NCBI RefSeq assembly: GCF_005502435.1
Contig: NZ_SCOU01000003.1
Span: forward strand, 124,001 to 188,000
Length of the DNA stretch: 64,000 bases
Direction of reading: 5' to 3'
From: Methylobacillus flagellatus
GTDB taxonomy: Bacteria; Pseudomonadota; Gammaproteobacteria; Burkholderiales; Methylophilaceae
The position numbers were made by a program, and so were the translations under genes. Below, one piece after another: positions 9,041-19,821 of this stretch (within the stretch, counting starts at the first letter, position 1; every line of letters begins with the position of its first letter). The notes beneath the pieces are model-generated. The model saw only the letters and a list, made by a program, of their open reading frames with translations. It did not search any database and had not been told where the DNA came from.

Positions 9041-10118
9041 GCAGCGGGCTTTCCAAGGTGGCGCGCAGGGCGGCCACATCGTAGTCGCTGGAAACGACGG
9101 ATCTGCCTATGCCTTGCTGCAGCACCAGCCTGATCTTGCCGTCCAGCACTTTTTTATCCAGCCCCATCAAGTCCAGATAGCGCTCTGCCCCCAGTTTTGG
9201 TGGCTGCAGTGGCAGCCTGGCAGCGCGGAAGATGGCGTCCATGCGGGCCACTTCGGCATCGCTGAGCCAGCCCATGCGACGCGACAGGTCGGCGGCCATC
9301 ATGGTGCCCGCCGCGACGGCTTCGCCGTGCAGCCAGACGCCATAGCCCATGCCGTTCTCGATGGCATGGCCGAAGGTATGCCCCAGGTTGAGCAGGGCGC
9401 GCTCGCCAGATTCACGCTCGTCCGCGGCCACCACTTCCGCCTTGTTCTCGCAGGAGCGGTAGATGGCGTAGCGCATGGCATCGGTGTCCAGTGCCGTCAA
9501 CTTGTCGATATGCGCTTCCAGCCATTCGAAGAACGGCAGATCGCGGATCAGGCCGTATTTGATCACTTCGGCCAGCCCGGCCGCCAGTTCACGCTCAGAC
9601 AATGTGTGCAATGTGTCGATGTCGGCCAGTACCAGCTGTGGCTGGTAGAACGCCCCTATCATGTTCTTGCCCAGCGGATGATTGATGCCGGTCTTGCCCC
9701 CTACGGAAGAATCCACCTGTGACAGCAGCGTGGTCGGCACTTGGATGAAGGGCACGCCACGCAGATAGGTGGCTGCGGCGTAGCCGGTGAGGTCGCCCAC
9801 CACGCCCCCGCCCAGTGCGATCAGGGTGGTGCTGCGCTCGCAACGGTTCTCCAGCAGCGCATCGTAGATCAGGTTCAGCGTCGCGCTGTTCTTGTAGGCC
9901 TCGCCATCCGGCAGCACGATGCTGATCACGGCAACACCTGCGTCACGCAGCGGTTGTGCCAGTTTTTCAAGATAGAGCGGCGCCACCGTGGTGTTGGTGA
10001 CGATAGCGACCTGCTTGCGTTTCAGGTGCGGCAGGATCAGCGCTGCTTGCGCCAGCAGGCCGCGCCCGATATGGATGGGGTAACGGCGGTCGCCGAGTTC
10101 GACGTTAAGGGTTTGCAT
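9033..10118 (-). CDS. aroB: 3-dehydroquinate synthase
   Basis: Converts DAHP to 3-dehydroquinate, the second step of the chorismate pathway, using NAD and a metal. Seen are the NAD-binding [26 protein letters not shown], the [19 protein letters not shown] active-site loop, and metal ligands in [11 protein letters not shown] and [10 protein letters not shown]. At 361 residues it is a usual length. Its start overlaps the end of aroK by 14 bases, indicating translational coupling. Confidence 0.97.
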   Translation of the reverse strand: MQTLNVELGDRRYPIHIGRGLLAQAALILPHLKRKQVAIVTNTTVAPLYLEKLAQPLRDAGVAVISIVLPDGEAYKNSATLNLIYDALLENRCERSTTLIALGGGVVGDLTGYAAATYLRGVPFIQVPTTLLSQVDSSVGGKTGINHPLGKNMIGAFYQPQLVLADIDTLHTLSERELAAGLAEVIKYGLIRDLPFFEWLEAHIDKLTALDTDAMRYAIYRSCENKAEVVAADERESGERALLNLGHTFGHAIENGMGYGVWLHGEAVAAGTMMAADLSRRMGWLSDAEVARMDAIFRAARLPLQPPKLGAERYLDLMGLDKKVLDGKIRLVLQQGIGRSVVSSDYDVAALRATLESPLHG

Positions 10119-10644
10119 GCTGTTGAACCGTTCTGCGGGTATTCAATAAAGATTCGATGTGGTGCACCAGTTGCGTCACCGGCTGACCGCCGGTTTCCAC
10201 CACCAGTGTCGCCACTTCGCGGTACAAAGGGTCGCGCTGACCATGCAATTGCTCTAGGCGTGCGCGTGGATTTTCGGTTTGTAGCAGCGGGCGATTGCGG
10301 TCATGGCGCGTACGCTGCCACAGATCATGCACCTTGGCCGCCAGATAGATCACCGTGCCGCGCTCGCGCAAGTGGTCGCGATTCTCCTGCTGCAGGATGG
10401 CGCCACCGCCGGTGGCCAGTACGATAGGCCCCAGTTGGGTGAGTTCGTCGATGATCATGGCTTCACGCTTGCGAAACCCTTCCTCGCCTTCCATTTCGAA
10501 GATGAGCGGGATGCGTACGCCAGTGCGATGCTCGATCTCATGATCGCTGTCGTAGAAGTCATAGCCCAGATGCTTGGCGAGCAGGCGACCCACAGTGGTT
10601 TTGCCCGCGCCCATCAGGCCGACCAGAAAAATATTGTCCTGCAT
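10105..10644 (-). CDS. aroK: Shikimate kinase
   Basis: ATP-dependent 3-phosphorylation of shikimate. The P-loop [12 protein letters not shown] is at residues 9-20, followed by the shikimate-binding [11 protein letters not shown], the EEGFRKRE segment and the GGGA loop. The lid Arg region [10 protein letters not shown] is present. The 179-residue length is normal. It is first in the aroK-aroB-dgt run and divergent from the PBP1A gene across a 247-base gap. Confidence 0.96.
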   Translation of the reverse strand: MQDNIFLVGLMGAGKTTVGRLLAKHLGYDFYDSDHEIEHRTGVRIPLIFEMEGEEGFRKREAMIIDELTQLGPIVLATGGGAILQQENRDHLRERGTVIYLAAKVHDLWQRTRHDRNRPLLQTENPRARLEQLHGQRDPLYREVATLVVETGGQPVTQLVHHIESLLNTRRTVQQHANP

Positions 10645-10891
10645 TGGCTGAGAGTCCAGCGATCAAATAAACGCTTTATTTTAAGGGAATACGTTGCGCC
10701 TGTCAGATTCCTGCACTATCGCGGCGAAGAGCCGTGCTGACAGCTCAAACGGGCATGAGGATAAACCGGCTCGATTGCTGCGTTGCCAGTCCGGAGGAGT
10801 CCATCGCAGTAAGGGCTGCGGCAGATTTAGGTTCAATATCCTGCCCACATATATTAAGATGGGTTTGGATTCTAGTTAGAAACACTTTCCC

Positions 10892-13429
10892 ATGTTCCTG
10901 AAAAAATGGTTGCAGTTACTGGTGCTGGCAGGTGTGGTGCTGGGGCTGGTCGCGACCGCGCTGGTCGGCATCGCCGCCGTGCTGATCTATCCTAACCTGC
11001 CCTCCCTGGAAGCGATGACCGATTATCGCCCCAAGGTCCCGTTACGCGTCTACACAGAAGATGGTCATCTGATCGGTGAGTTCGGCGAAGAGCGCCGCGC
11101 GCTGGTCTCCATTCAGGATGTACCTCAAGACTTGAAGCATGCCATCCTCGCCGCTGAGGATGAGCGCTTCTACACGCATGGTGGTGTGGACACCATCGGT
11201 ATCCTGCGTGCCGCCATCGCCAATGTGACCGCAGGTGGCTTCAAGGAAGGCGCCAGTACCATCACCATGCAGCTGGCACGCAACTTCTATCTGTCGCGCG
11301 AAAAGACTGCTACACGCAAGCTCAACGAAGCCCTGCTGGCGATCAAGATCGAGCACAGCCTGACCAAAGACCAGATCCTGGAGATCTACATCAACCAGAT
11401 CTACCTTGGTCAGCGTGCCTATGGTTATGCCGCTGCTGCGCAGGTCTATTTCGGCAAGCCCTTGAGCAAGCTCAATGTCGCCGAACTGGCCATGCTGGCC
11501 GGCCTGCCCAAGGCACCATCACGTTACAACCCGCTGGTGAACCCCAAGCGCGCCATGGCACGTCAGCAATACGTGCTGCGCCGCATGAACGCACTGGGCT
11601 TCATCGATGATGCGACCTACCAGGTTGCACTGGATACGCCGGTCAAAGCCAAAAAGACGCGTCAGGCGCTGGACCTCAGCGCGGACTATGTGGCCGAGAT
11701 CGCCCGTCAAGCCATGTTCGAGCGCTACAAGGACGACATCTACAGCAGCGGTATGAAGGTCTATACCACCTTGCGCAAAGCCAATCAGGAGGCCGCCAAT
11801 GAGGCGCTGATCCAGGGCCTGCTCACCTACGATAGACGTCATGGCTATCGTGGGCCGGAAAAGCAGCTCAAAGCCCCTGAAGGTGCGACGGACAACACCT
11901 GGATGGACGAAGCGCTGGACGAGGTCGAAGCCTATCCACCGCTGTTGCCTGCCCTGGTCATGACCGCCTCGCCCAAGCAGGTGGAGGTCTACACCAAATA
12001 CGGTGAGGTGGTGGTCATCACTGGTGCCGGGCTGGATCTGGTCAAGAAGCAGCTCAACGAAAAAGAGCCGGAAAAGCGCAAACTGATGGCCGGTGCGCTG
12101 GTGCGCATCATGAAGCTGGGCGAAGTCTGGCATATCTCGCAGCTACCCAAGGTGGAAGCGGCATTGGTGGGGCTGGATTCCGAAGACGGTGCAGTACGCG
12201 CGCTGGTGGGCGGGTTCAATTTCGAGCGTAACAAGTTCAACCATGCCACCCAGGCCTGGCGCCAGCCCGGTTCCAGTTTCAAGCCTTTCATCTATTCCGC
12301 CGCGCTGGAAAAAGGCTATACCCCGGCTACGCTGATCGAGGACGAGCCTATCTACATTAGCTCCACCGAAACCGGCAGCGGGCAAGCCTGGGAACCACGC
12401 AACTATGACAACAAGTTCGAGGGCCCCATCCGTATCCGTACCGCACTGACCAAGTCCAAGAACATGGTGTCGGTGCGTATCCTGCAAGGCATAGGCGTGT
12501 CTTATGCACAGGATTACATCACGCGCTTCGGCTTCTCCACCAAAGACCATCCGGCTTACCTGGCCATGGCGCTGGGTTCCGGTTCGGTGACCGCCTGGCA
12601 GCTGGCTGGTGCGTATGCGGTGTTCGCCAATGGTGGCTTCCGTGTGCGGCCCTATATCATCAGCCGCATCGAGGACAGTCAGGGCAAGGTGGTGGACAAG
12701 AGCCGTATCCTGCGTGCTGGTCAGGACGCGCCGCGCGTGCTGGATCCGCGAAATGCCTTCCTGATGACCTCGATGATGCAGGATGTCGCGCGCGTCGGTA
12801 CCGCCGCCAAAGCCCGTCAACTGGGCCGCAGCGATCTGGCCGGCAAGACCGGCACCACCAACAACCAGTTCGATGCCTGGTTCGCCGGCTACAACCCCAA
12901 ACACGTCGCGGTGGCCTGGATAGGCTATGACCAGCCCAAGTCGCTGGGCAACAACGAAACCGGCGGTCAGGCGGCCTTGCCGATCTGGATCAATTACATG
13001 GCCGAAGCGCTGAAAGGCATGCCGGATCAGCCTATGAGCGTGCCTCCCGGCATCAACAGTATCAAGGTCAATCCTTACACCGGCCTGCGCTCGGTCGAGG
13101 GTGAGGGCGGCTACTACGAATATTTCTATGACGAGTTCCCGCCTGCCGACATTTTGCCAGAGCCGGAATATACGGAAGAGCCGGACCCCATCACCCCATT
13201 TCCCGGGCACCCATCGCCAGGCGCTGGAGCGGCATTACCGGCACCCGTGGTGACGCCTGCCTCGGCTCCAGCAGGCAGAGTGGTGGCCGAGACCAAACCT
13301 GTCACAGAACCGAAATCGCAGATCGACCCGCGCCTGGCCCAGCCTGCGCCTGCCAAGGCAGAGCCCAGGAGAGCGGAATCAGCCGAGGCCAGGAAACGTT
13401 CGCCGCTGCAACCAGATCAATTGTTTTAG
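10892..13429 (+). CDS. mrcA: Penicillin-binding protein 1A (bifunctional peptidoglycan synthase)
   Basis: Polymerises lipid II and cross-links peptides in the periplasm. An N-terminal membrane anchor (about 8-32) is followed by the GT51 domain with catalytic Glu in EDERFYTHGGVD and the EGASTITMQLARNFYLS signature. The transpeptidase has the Ser nucleophile in PGSSFKPF, SKN in LTKSKNMVS and the KTGTTN box. The C-terminus (about 750-845) is Pro/Ala-rich and probably unstructured. The 845-residue length fits PBP1A with its OB-like insert. The 247-base upstream gap shared with aroK has AT-rich stretches just before the gene but no promoter I would assign firmly. Confidence 0.96.
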   Translation: MFLKKWLQLLVLAGVVLGLVATALVGIAAVLIYPNLPSLEAMTDYRPKVPLRVYTEDGHLIGEFGEERRALVSIQDVPQDLKHAILAAEDERFYTHGGVDTIGILRAAIANVTAGGFKEGASTITMQLARNFYLSREKTATRKLNEALLAIKIEHSLTKDQILEIYINQIYLGQRAYGYAAAAQVYFGKPLSKLNVAELAMLAGLPKAPSRYNPLVNPKRAMARQQYVLRRMNALGFIDDATYQVALDTPVKAKKTRQALDLSADYVAEIARQAMFERYKDDIYSSGMKVYTTLRKANQEAANEALIQGLLTYDRRHGYRGPEKQLKAPEGATDNTWMDEALDEVEAYPPLLPALVMTASPKQVEVYTKYGEVVVITGAGLDLVKKQLNEKEPEKRKLMAGALVRIMKLGEVWHISQLPKVEAALVGLDSEDGAVRALVGGFNFERNKFNHATQAWRQPGSSFKPFIYSAALEKGYTPATLIEDEPIYISSTETGSGQAWEPRNYDNKFEGPIRIRTALTKSKNMVSVRILQGIGVSYAQDYITRFGFSTKDHPAYLAMALGSGSVTAWQLAGAYAVFANGGFRVRPYIISRIEDSQGKVVDKSRILRAGQDAPRVLDPRNAFLMTSMMQDVARVGTAAKARQLGRSDLAGKTGTTNNQFDAWFAGYNPKHVAVAWIGYDQPKSLGNNETGGQAALPIWINYMAEALKGMPDQPMSVPPGINSIKVNPYTGLRSVEGEGGYYEYFYDEFPPADILPEPEYTEEPDPITPFPGHPSPGAGAALPAPVVTPASAPAGRVVAETKPVTEPKSQIDPRLAQPAPAKAEPRRAESAEARKRSPLQPDQLF

Positions 13430-13442
13430 CAAGGCAAGGCCC

Positions 13443-14096
13443 ATGGCCAAAGACAGCACCAGCTGGCAGATGCGCCAGCGTATCGCTCAACTCGCTGCCG
13501 CGATGATGGCCGAGGACGGCATACATGATTTCGCCTACGCGAAGAAGAAGGCTGGGCGTCAGCTGGGTGCGGCTTCAGCCGACTTGCCCAGCAATGCCGA
13601 GATCGAGGCCGAGATCCGTCTTTACCACGAGTTATACAATAGCGACGACCAGCCGGCCAGCCTGCGTCAGTTACGTAGCGACGCGCTGGTGGTGATGCAA
13701 CTACTGCAGCGCTTCAATCCACATCTGACCGGTGCCGTGCTGGAAGGCACGGCGGGAAAGTATGCCGAGACCCATATCCACCTGTTTGCGGACAGCCTCA
13801 AGGACGTGGAGATCTTCCTGCTGAATAGCCAGGTGCCGTACGAGACCAATGAAAAATCCTACCGTGTGAGCGGTGCCAGTGAGCACCGCAAGGGCGGTGA
13901 ACGCAAGAAGGTGCCTGTGTTCACGCTGGATGGCCCGAACGGGCTGATCCGCCTCAGCGTGTTCGAAGTGGATGGCCAGCGTGTGCCGACCAAGCATGCG
14001 GCTAATGGAGGCAACGCGCTGCGCGCTGGCATCGAGGAGGTGCGCGCATTGCTGCGTGAGCAGGCGACCCCGGACCCACAAGCTGCGCTGAGCTAG
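13443..14096 (+). CDS. Conserved protein of unknown function
   Basis: A 217-residue cytoplasmic protein without signal or membrane segments, starting 13 bases after the PBP1A gene and so probably cotranscribed. The first 60 residues look helical and charged (RQRIAQLAAAMMAEDGIHDFAYAKKKA). The middle part, LTGAVLEGTAGKYAETHIHLFADSLKDVEIFL, has a GxxxGTAGK...E...D-x-E pattern that weakly recalls nucleotidyltransferase-fold proteins, but the canonical GS-x10-DxD motif is absent. I recognise this only as a conserved betaproteobacterial family and do not assign a reaction. Confidence 0.6.
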   Translation: MAKDSTSWQMRQRIAQLAAAMMAEDGIHDFAYAKKKAGRQLGAASADLPSNAEIEAEIRLYHELYNSDDQPASLRQLRSDALVVMQLLQRFNPHLTGAVLEGTAGKYAETHIHLFADSLKDVEIFLLNSQVPYETNEKSYRVSGASEHRKGGERKKVPVFTLDGPNGLIRLSVFEVDGQRVPTKHAANGGNALRAGIEEVRALLREQATPDPQAALS

Positions 14097-14140
14097 TTTC
14101 CAGCGGCTAGTTTCTAACAGCTAGTTTCCGGCGGCTAGTG
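14092..14140. repeat. Short degenerate tandem repeat (CTAGTTTC units)
   Basis: Four spaced copies of GCTAG, three continuing as GCTAGTTTC, occur at about 15-17 base intervals between the unknown gene and hemB. Related CTAGTTT units recur at 42880-42941. No function is evident. Confidence 0.5.
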
Positions 14141-14213
14141 GCATCAGCTGGCTGGGCACTCACAGCCTACCTCTCGCCAGTCTTTGTTCAGGTCGGCTTT
14201 TCGCTGCTGAAGT

Positions 14214-15239
<1,026 letters not shown>

Positions 15240-15303
15240 TCAGAGTAGCGTTCAGAATGGCAATCAGGATGCCGGTCAAAGAGACGGTGAGGATGTCACC
15301 AGC

Positions 15304-16092
15304 TTAGCCAAACACGGCGTTCAGCGCCATGCCCGGGTCGGGCTGGCGCATGAAGGCTTCGCCGACCAGGAAAGTCTGCACATCATGCTCGCGCATCAGT
15401 GCCACGTCTTCGGGCGTGAAGATGCCGGATTCGGTGATCACACAGCGGTCGTCGGGGATCATGGGCAGCAGGTCCAGTGTGGTCTGCAGGCTGACCTCGA
15501 AGCTACGCAGATTACGGTTGTTGATGCCGATCAGCGGCGTTTCCAGCTGCAGCGCCAGTTCCAGTTCCTCGGCGTTGTGCGATTCCACCAGCACGGCCAT
15601 GCCCAGGTCATTGGCGATGTCCTCCAGCTCCTGCATCTGCGGCAGGCTCAGCGCCGCCACGATCAGCAGGATGCAATCGGCCCCCATGGCGCGCGCTTCA
15701 TATACCTGATAGGCGTCGATCATGAAGTCCTTGCGCAGTACCGGCAGCTTGCAGGCGGCGCGTGCCTGCTTCAGATAGTCTGCCGAGCCCTGGAAGTATT
15801 GCGCATCGGTCAGCACCGACAGGCAGGCGGCTCCGGCGCTGGCGTAGCTGCGTGCGATCTCGGCCGGACGGAAGTCCTCGCGTATCACGCCTTTGGAGGG
15901 GCTGGCCTTCTTGATCTCGGCGATCACGGCTGGCTTGCCTGCCAGCAGCTTGCTGTGCAGGCTGCCGGCAAAATTGCGGGCCTCCGGAGCGTCATGCGCC
16001 AGTTGGCGCAGTTCGTCCACGGGCATGAGCGCTTGTGCCGCGGCGATCTCCACGCGTTTGGTTTCGATGATCTTGTTCAGTATGTCCGACAT
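15304..16092 (-). CDS. trpC: Indole-3-glycerol phosphate synthase
   Basis: Closes the indole ring from CdRP in tryptophan synthesis. The start [16 protein letters not shown] matches the family; an upstream Met at 16137 would add an unlikely tail. The catalytic residues lie in [31 protein letters not shown] and [13 protein letters not shown], and [12 protein letters not shown] binds phosphate. It is a stand-alone TrpC of 262 residues, not fused to TrpF. It is separated from trpD by the DUF3465 gene and a gap of about 105 bases. Confidence 0.95.
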   Translation of the reverse strand: MSDILNKIIETKRVEIAAAQALMPVDELRQLAHDAPEARNFAGSLHSKLLAGKPAVIAEIKKASPSKGVIREDFRPAEIARSYASAGAACLSVLTDAQYFQGSADYLKQARAACKLPVLRKDFMIDAYQVYEARAMGADCILLIVAALSLPQMQELEDIANDLGMAVLVESHNAEELELALQLETPLIGINNRNLRSFEVSLQTTLDLLPMIPDDRCVITESGIFTPEDVALMREHDVQTFLVGEAFMRQPDPGMALNAVFG

Positions 16093-16198
16093 GAGGTTCT
16101 TTCGTAATAACGGAGCTGCTGTCTTTGCATCAAGCACATGAGCTGGCCATGCGCACGCAGCTTGCCAGTCTCATTGATGCCTGTTTTGTTGACCGGTT

Positions 16199-16624
16199 CT
16201 ATTGATAAGTGTGGCCATTGTGCCGCAGCCAGCCGGCAGGGTGGCGTCCTTGCGGGTCATGATGGGTCCAGTGGATCACGCCGCCCTTGTTGTTCCATTC
16301 GTACTCGCCATAAAAAGCCACCTTGTCGCCGGCCTTGAGGCCGGTGATGCGTGGAGCGAGGTCGATATTATGCGCGACCAGCACAGTCTGACCATTGTGC
16401 AGACGCAAGATGAAGCGCTGGTGACGTGAACCTTGAAGGTCATCCTTCAGCAGCTTGCTGACCACGCCTTCCGCTTGCACTTGCAGGTTGCCGCGTCGTT
16501 CGGCGTATGCCTGTGCGATGGCTGCAACGCCATCTTGTTGTAACTGATCTGGGGCGCTGCTGGCGTTGTGATGGTTGACCGTGAAGATCACGGCCATCAC
16601 CAGGATCAGCAGCAGGCGCATCAT
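16199..16624 (-). CDS. Exported DUF3465 protein inside the trp cluster
   Basis: A 141-residue protein with a signal peptide (residues 1-22, MMRLLLILVMAVIFTV then NASS). The rest, with RFILRLHNGQTVLVAHNIDLAPRI, GDKVAFYGEYEWNNKGGVIHWTHHDPQGRHPAGWL, is the DUF3465 pattern, probably a small OB-like beta barrel in the periplasm; its biochemical role is unknown. Its ATG overlaps the trpD stop in an ATGA, so its translation is coupled to trpD. No link with tryptophan is visible in the sequence itself. Confidence 0.8.
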   Translation of the reverse strand: MMRLLLILVMAVIFTVNHHNASSAPDQLQQDGVAAIAQAYAERRGNLQVQAEGVVSKLLKDDLQGSRHQRFILRLHNGQTVLVAHNIDLAPRITGLKAGDKVAFYGEYEWNNKGGVIHWTHHDPQGRHPAGWLRHNGHTYQ

Positions 16625-17643
16625 GCGCTGTTACTCAAGGCCTGCAGCGCATGCAATTTCTCTAGTGCCAGACCGCTATCCAGCATGCGCGCGGCTTCTG
16701 CGATGCCTGCCTGCATGTCGTCGACCACACCAGCCACATAGATGGCCGCGCCTGCATTCAGCAGCACGATATCGCGTGCCGGGCCGGTGTCGCCCGCCAG
16801 CACCGACAGGATGATGTCGCGCGAAGCGGCTGCATCGGCTACCTGGATGCTGGCCAGTGGATGCAGCGGCAGGCCGAACTGTTGCGGATTCACCACATAT
16901 TCCTGTACCTGACCGTGCTTGAGCTCGGCTACCCAGGTATCGCCAGAAAAGGAGATCTCGTCCATGCCGTCTGCGCCGTGCACCACCAGCACATGCTCGC
17001 TGCCCAGCTGTTGCAGCACACGGGCCAGCAGGCCGGTCAGGTCGCGGTGGAACACGCCCATCAGCTGACGGCGTGCGCCAGCCGGGTTGGTCATCGGGCC
17101 CAGCAGATTGAACAGCGTGCGTATGCCCAGTTCGCGGCGCACCGGCGCGGCATGCTTCATGGCGCTGTGATGGTTGGGCGCGAACATGAAGCCTATGCCT
17201 ATGCTGTCCACGCTCTGCGCCACTTGCTGCGGGCTCAGGTTGACATTGACGCCCAGCGCTTCCAGCACATCGGCGCTGCCGCAGGTGGAAGACACCGAGC
17301 GGCCACCATGCTTGGCCACCTTGGCGCCTGCCGCAGCGGCCACGAAGGCGCTCAGGGTGGAGACATTGAAGGTCTGGATGCCGTCACCGCCGGTACCGCA
17401 GGTGTCAACCAGATGGCTAGTGTCCTGGATGGTGACCTTGGTGGACAGCTCGCGCATGACCTGCGCCGCCGCGCTGATCTCGTCCACGGTCTCGCCCTTC
17501 ATGCGCAGGCCGACCAGCAGACCGGCGATCTGCGCCGGGGTCAGCGCGCCTGTCATCACGTCCTGCATCAGCGCATGCATCTCGGCGTGCGTGAGGTTCT
17601 CGCGTGCCAGTAGCCGGGTCAGTGCCGCCTTGATATCGGCCAT
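16621..17643 (-). CDS. trpD: Anthranilate phosphoribosyltransferase
   Basis: Transfers phosphoribose from PRPP to anthranilate. Diagnostic segments are DTCGTGGDGIQTFNVST (PRPP and anthranilate site), KHGGRSVSSTCGSADVLEALG, FMFAPNHHSAM and LLGPMTNPAGA. The 340-residue length is usual. It starts one base after the trpG stop and overlaps the DUF3465 start by four bases, so all these genes form one minus-strand operon. Confidence 0.97.
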   Translation of the reverse strand: MADIKAALTRLLARENLTHAEMHALMQDVMTGALTPAQIAGLLVGLRMKGETVDEISAAAQVMRELSTKVTIQDTSHLVDTCGTGGDGIQTFNVSTLSAFVAAAAGAKVAKHGGRSVSSTCGSADVLEALGVNVNLSPQQVAQSVDSIGIGFMFAPNHHSAMKHAAPVRRELGIRTLFNLLGPMTNPAGARRQLMGVFHRDLTGLLARVLQQLGSEHVLVVHGADGMDEISFSGDTWVAELKHGQVQEYVVNPQQFGLPLHPLASIQVADAAASRDIILSVLAGDTGPARDIVLLNAGAAIYVAGVVDDMQAGIAEAARMLDSGLALEKLHALQALSNSA

Positions 17644-17644
17644 G

Positions 17645-18211
17645 TCAGTACGCCTTCAGGAAGTTGTCCAGCAGGGCATGGCCATGCTCGGTGAGGATGG
17701 ATTCCGGATGGAACTGCACGCCTTCGATGGGCAGCGTCTTGTGGCGCACGCCCATGATCTCGTCATCGTCTGTCCACGCGGTGATCTCCAGACAGTCCGG
17801 GATGGTTTCGCGCTCGATCACCAACGAGTGATAGCGCGTGGCGGTGTAAGGGTTGGGCAGGTCGCGGAACACGCCGACATTGTGGTGATGGATCTGCGAC
17901 GTCTTGCCGTGCATGAGCTGTTTGGCGTGGATGATGCGGCCGCCGAAGGCTTGGCCTATGCTCTGATGGCCCAGGCACACGCCCAGCAAGGGGATCTTGC
18001 CTGCGAATTCGTGGATCAGCGGCACCGAGATACCGGCTTCATTGGGTGTGCACGGGCCGGGCGAAATGACGATATGGCGTGGCTTCAGCTTGGCCACGGT
18101 GGCCAGGTCGATCTCGTCGTTGCGGTACACCTGCACGTCCTGCCCCAGCTCACCCAGGTATTGCACCAGGTTGTAGGTGAAGGAGTCGTAATTGTCTATC
18201 ATCAATAACAT
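17645..18211 (-). CDS. trpG: Anthranilate synthase glutaminase subunit
   Basis: Class I glutamine amidotransferase that supplies ammonia to TrpE. The oxyanion loop [11 protein letters not shown], nucleophile Cys in [17 protein letters not shown] and the His-Glu pair in [13 protein letters not shown] are intact. At 188 residues it is the stand-alone form. It starts two bases after trpE ends. In related bacteria such subunits may also serve para-aminobenzoate synthase; that is not testable here. Confidence 0.96.
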   Translation of the reverse strand: MLLMIDNYDSFTYNLVQYLGELGQDVQVYRNDEIDLATVAKLKPRHIVISPGPCTPNEAGISVPLIHEFAGKIPLLGVCLGHQSIGQAFGGRIIHAKQLMHGKTSQIHHHNVGVFRDLPNPYTATRYHSLVIERETIPDCLEITAWTDDDEIMGVRHKTLPIEGVQFHPESILTEHGHALLDNFLKAY

Positions 18212-18213
18212 GC

Positions 18214-19707
18214 TTACTCTCCTTCACAATCGGTATCGAGGCCGGCCAGCACCAGCTCGGCGGCACGCAGCACGGCGCGGGCCTTGTTCTGCGTTTCCAT
18301 CCATTCGCTGTCCGCTACCGAGTCGGCCACGATGCCGGCCCCGGCCTGCACATACAGGGTGTTGTCCTTGATGACGCCGGTGCGGATGGCGATGGCCACG
18401 TCCATGTCGCCGTTGAAGCCCAGGTAGCCCACTGCACCCGCGTAGATGCCGCGCTTGCTAGGTTCCAGTTCGGCGATGATCTCCATGGCACGCACCTTGG
18501 GTGCGCCGCTGACGGTCCCGGCCGGGAAGGTGGCTTTGAGCACGTCGATGGCATCCATGCCTGGCTTCAGTTTGCCTTCCACATTGGAGACGATGTGCAT
18601 CACGTGCGAATAGCGCTCGATGACCATGCTGTCGGTGACCTTGACCGTACCGGTCTGCGCCACGCGGCCCACGTCATTGCGGCCCAGGTCCATCAGTTGC
18701 ACGTGTTCGGCGCGCTCTTTGGGGTCGGCCAGCAGCTCTTCGGCCAGCGCAATGTCCTGTTCGCGCGTCTTGCCGCGTGGCCGTGTACCGGCGATGGGGC
18801 GTGCGGTCACCATGTCGTGCTCCAGACGCACCAGGATCTCGGGCGACGCGCCCACCACATGGTGATCGCCCATATCGTAATAGAACATGTAGGGCGAGGG
18901 GTTGAGGCTGCGCAGCGCACGATACAGCGACAGTGGCGGTGCGGCGAAGGGCTGCGACATGCGCTGACTCAGCACCACCTGCATGATGTCGCCATCGAAG
19001 ATGTAGCGTTTGGCCTGCTCCACCGCTGCCTTGAAACCGGCTTCGCCGAATTCCGAGCTGGCAGTGCTGGCGGGCAGCGGGCGCGCTGACGGGATGCTGG
19101 CGGGCGTACGCAGCAGTTGCAGCAGTTCGCTCAGGCGTTGGCGGGCCTGTGTATAGGCGTTGGCCTCCGCCGGGTCGGCATACACGATGAAATACAGTTT
19201 TCCGGACAGGTTGTCCACCACGGCCAGCTGCTCGGACACCATCAGCAGCACGTCCGGCACACCCAGCGCATCGGGTTTGCTCACCTCGGCCAGGCGGCGC
19301 TCGATATAGCTTACGGTCTCATAGCCGAAATAACCGGCCAGGCCGCCGGTGAAGCGTGGCAGGCCGGCATAAGGCGGCGTTTTGAAGCGGCGCTGAAACG
19401 CCTCTACGAAATCCAGCGGGTTGATGTCCGCGGCCTGTTCGATGACCTGCCCGTTGCGGATGACCTCAACCGCGCGGCCACGCGCGACGATGCGGGTGCT
19501 GGCTGGCAAGCCGATGATGGAATAACGACCGAAGCGTTCGCCACCCTGTACCGATTCCAGCAGATAGGAATACGGCTGATTGGCGAGTTTGAGGTAGAGC
19601 GAAAGTGGTGTGTCGAGATCCGCGTAGGTTTCGACCACCAGCGGGATCCGGTTATAACCCTTACTGGCGAGGGCGTCGAATTCCGCTTGATTGATAGTGT
19701 GCAACAT
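18214..19707 (-). CDS. trpE: Anthranilate synthase component I
   Basis: Makes anthranilate from chorismate with TrpG. The N-terminal LLES region belongs to the tryptophan-feedback pocket, and the chorismate-binding domain carries [45 protein letters not shown] and a final [10 protein letters not shown] segment. The 497-residue length is normal. AGGGGA sits six bases before the ATG. That ribosome-binding site can pair with the leader peptide gene upstream (see the attenuator entry), implying translational control by tryptophan supply. There is little room for a separate promoter after rpe. Confidence 0.97.
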   Translation of the reverse strand: MLHTINQAEFDALASKGYNRIPLVVETYADLDTPLSLYLKLANQPYSYLLESVQGGERFGRYSIIGLPASTRIVARGRAVEVIRNGQVIEQAADINPLDFVEAFQRRFKTPPYAGLPRFTGGLAGYFGYETVSYIERRLAEVSKPDALGVPDVLLMVSEQLAVVDNLSGKLYFIVYADPAEANAYTQARQRLSELLQLLRTPASIPSARPLPASTASSEFGEAGFKAAVEQAKRYIFDGDIMQVVLSQRMSQPFAAPPLSLYRALRSLNPSPYMFYYDMGDHHVVGASPEILVRLEHDMVTARPIAGTRPRGKTREQDIALAEELLADPKERAEHVQLMDLGRNDVGRVAQTGTVKVTDSMVIERYSHVMHIVSNVEGKLKPGMDAIDVLKATFPAGTVSGAPKVRAMEIIAELEPSKRGIYAGAVGYLGFNGDMDVAIAIRTGVIKDNTLYVQAGAGIVADSVADSEWMETQNKARAVLRAAELVLAGLDTDCEGE

Positions 19708-19712
19708 GAAAA

Positions 19713-19803
19713 TCCCCTAATCCTGAGTACAGACGATGACGTTGCCCGGACAAGCCGGGCCAGTGGCTAGATCAGTGCCACCATCGCCAGCTCAGGATGG
19801 GGA
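19713..19803 (-). promoter_or_regulatory. Candidate translational attenuator of trpE
   Basis: On the minus-strand RNA, three segments inside the trpL reading frame are complementary to the RNA just before trpE: 19799-19803 with 19713-19717 (5 bp, covering the GGGGA ribosome-binding site), 19791-19798 with 19720-19727 (8 bp perfect) and 19782-19788 with 19732-19738 (7 bp with one G-U). The enclosed loop holds two more hairpins, GTGGC/GCCAC and GCCCGG-CTTGT-CCGGGC. No T-run follows, so it is not an intrinsic terminator. A ribosome stalled at the Trp codons would open the long stem and free the trpE site. Pairings are seen; the mechanism is inferred. Confidence 0.7.
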
Positions 19804-19810
19804 ATGTCAT
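19772..19810 (-). CDS. trpL: trp operon leader peptide
   Basis: A 12-codon frame, MTFPILSWRWWH, then TGA. Three of its last five residues are Trp (TGG CGA TGG TGG), the hallmark of a leader peptide that measures charged tRNA-Trp. An AAGG lies nine bases before the ATG, which itself starts only 11 bases after the rpe stop, so it would be read from the rpe transcript. It is immediately upstream of trpE. The peptide is probably not functional as a product; its translation is the signal. Confidence 0.8.
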   Translation of the reverse strand: MTFPILSWRWWH

Positions 19811-19821
19811 GGTTACAGGCC

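Noticed and set aside
19741-19760. GCCCGG/CCGGGC hairpin before trpE as a classical transcription attenuator terminator
   Set aside because: No T-run follows, so intrinsic termination is unlikely; it is better explained as part of the larger RNA fold that masks the trpE start.
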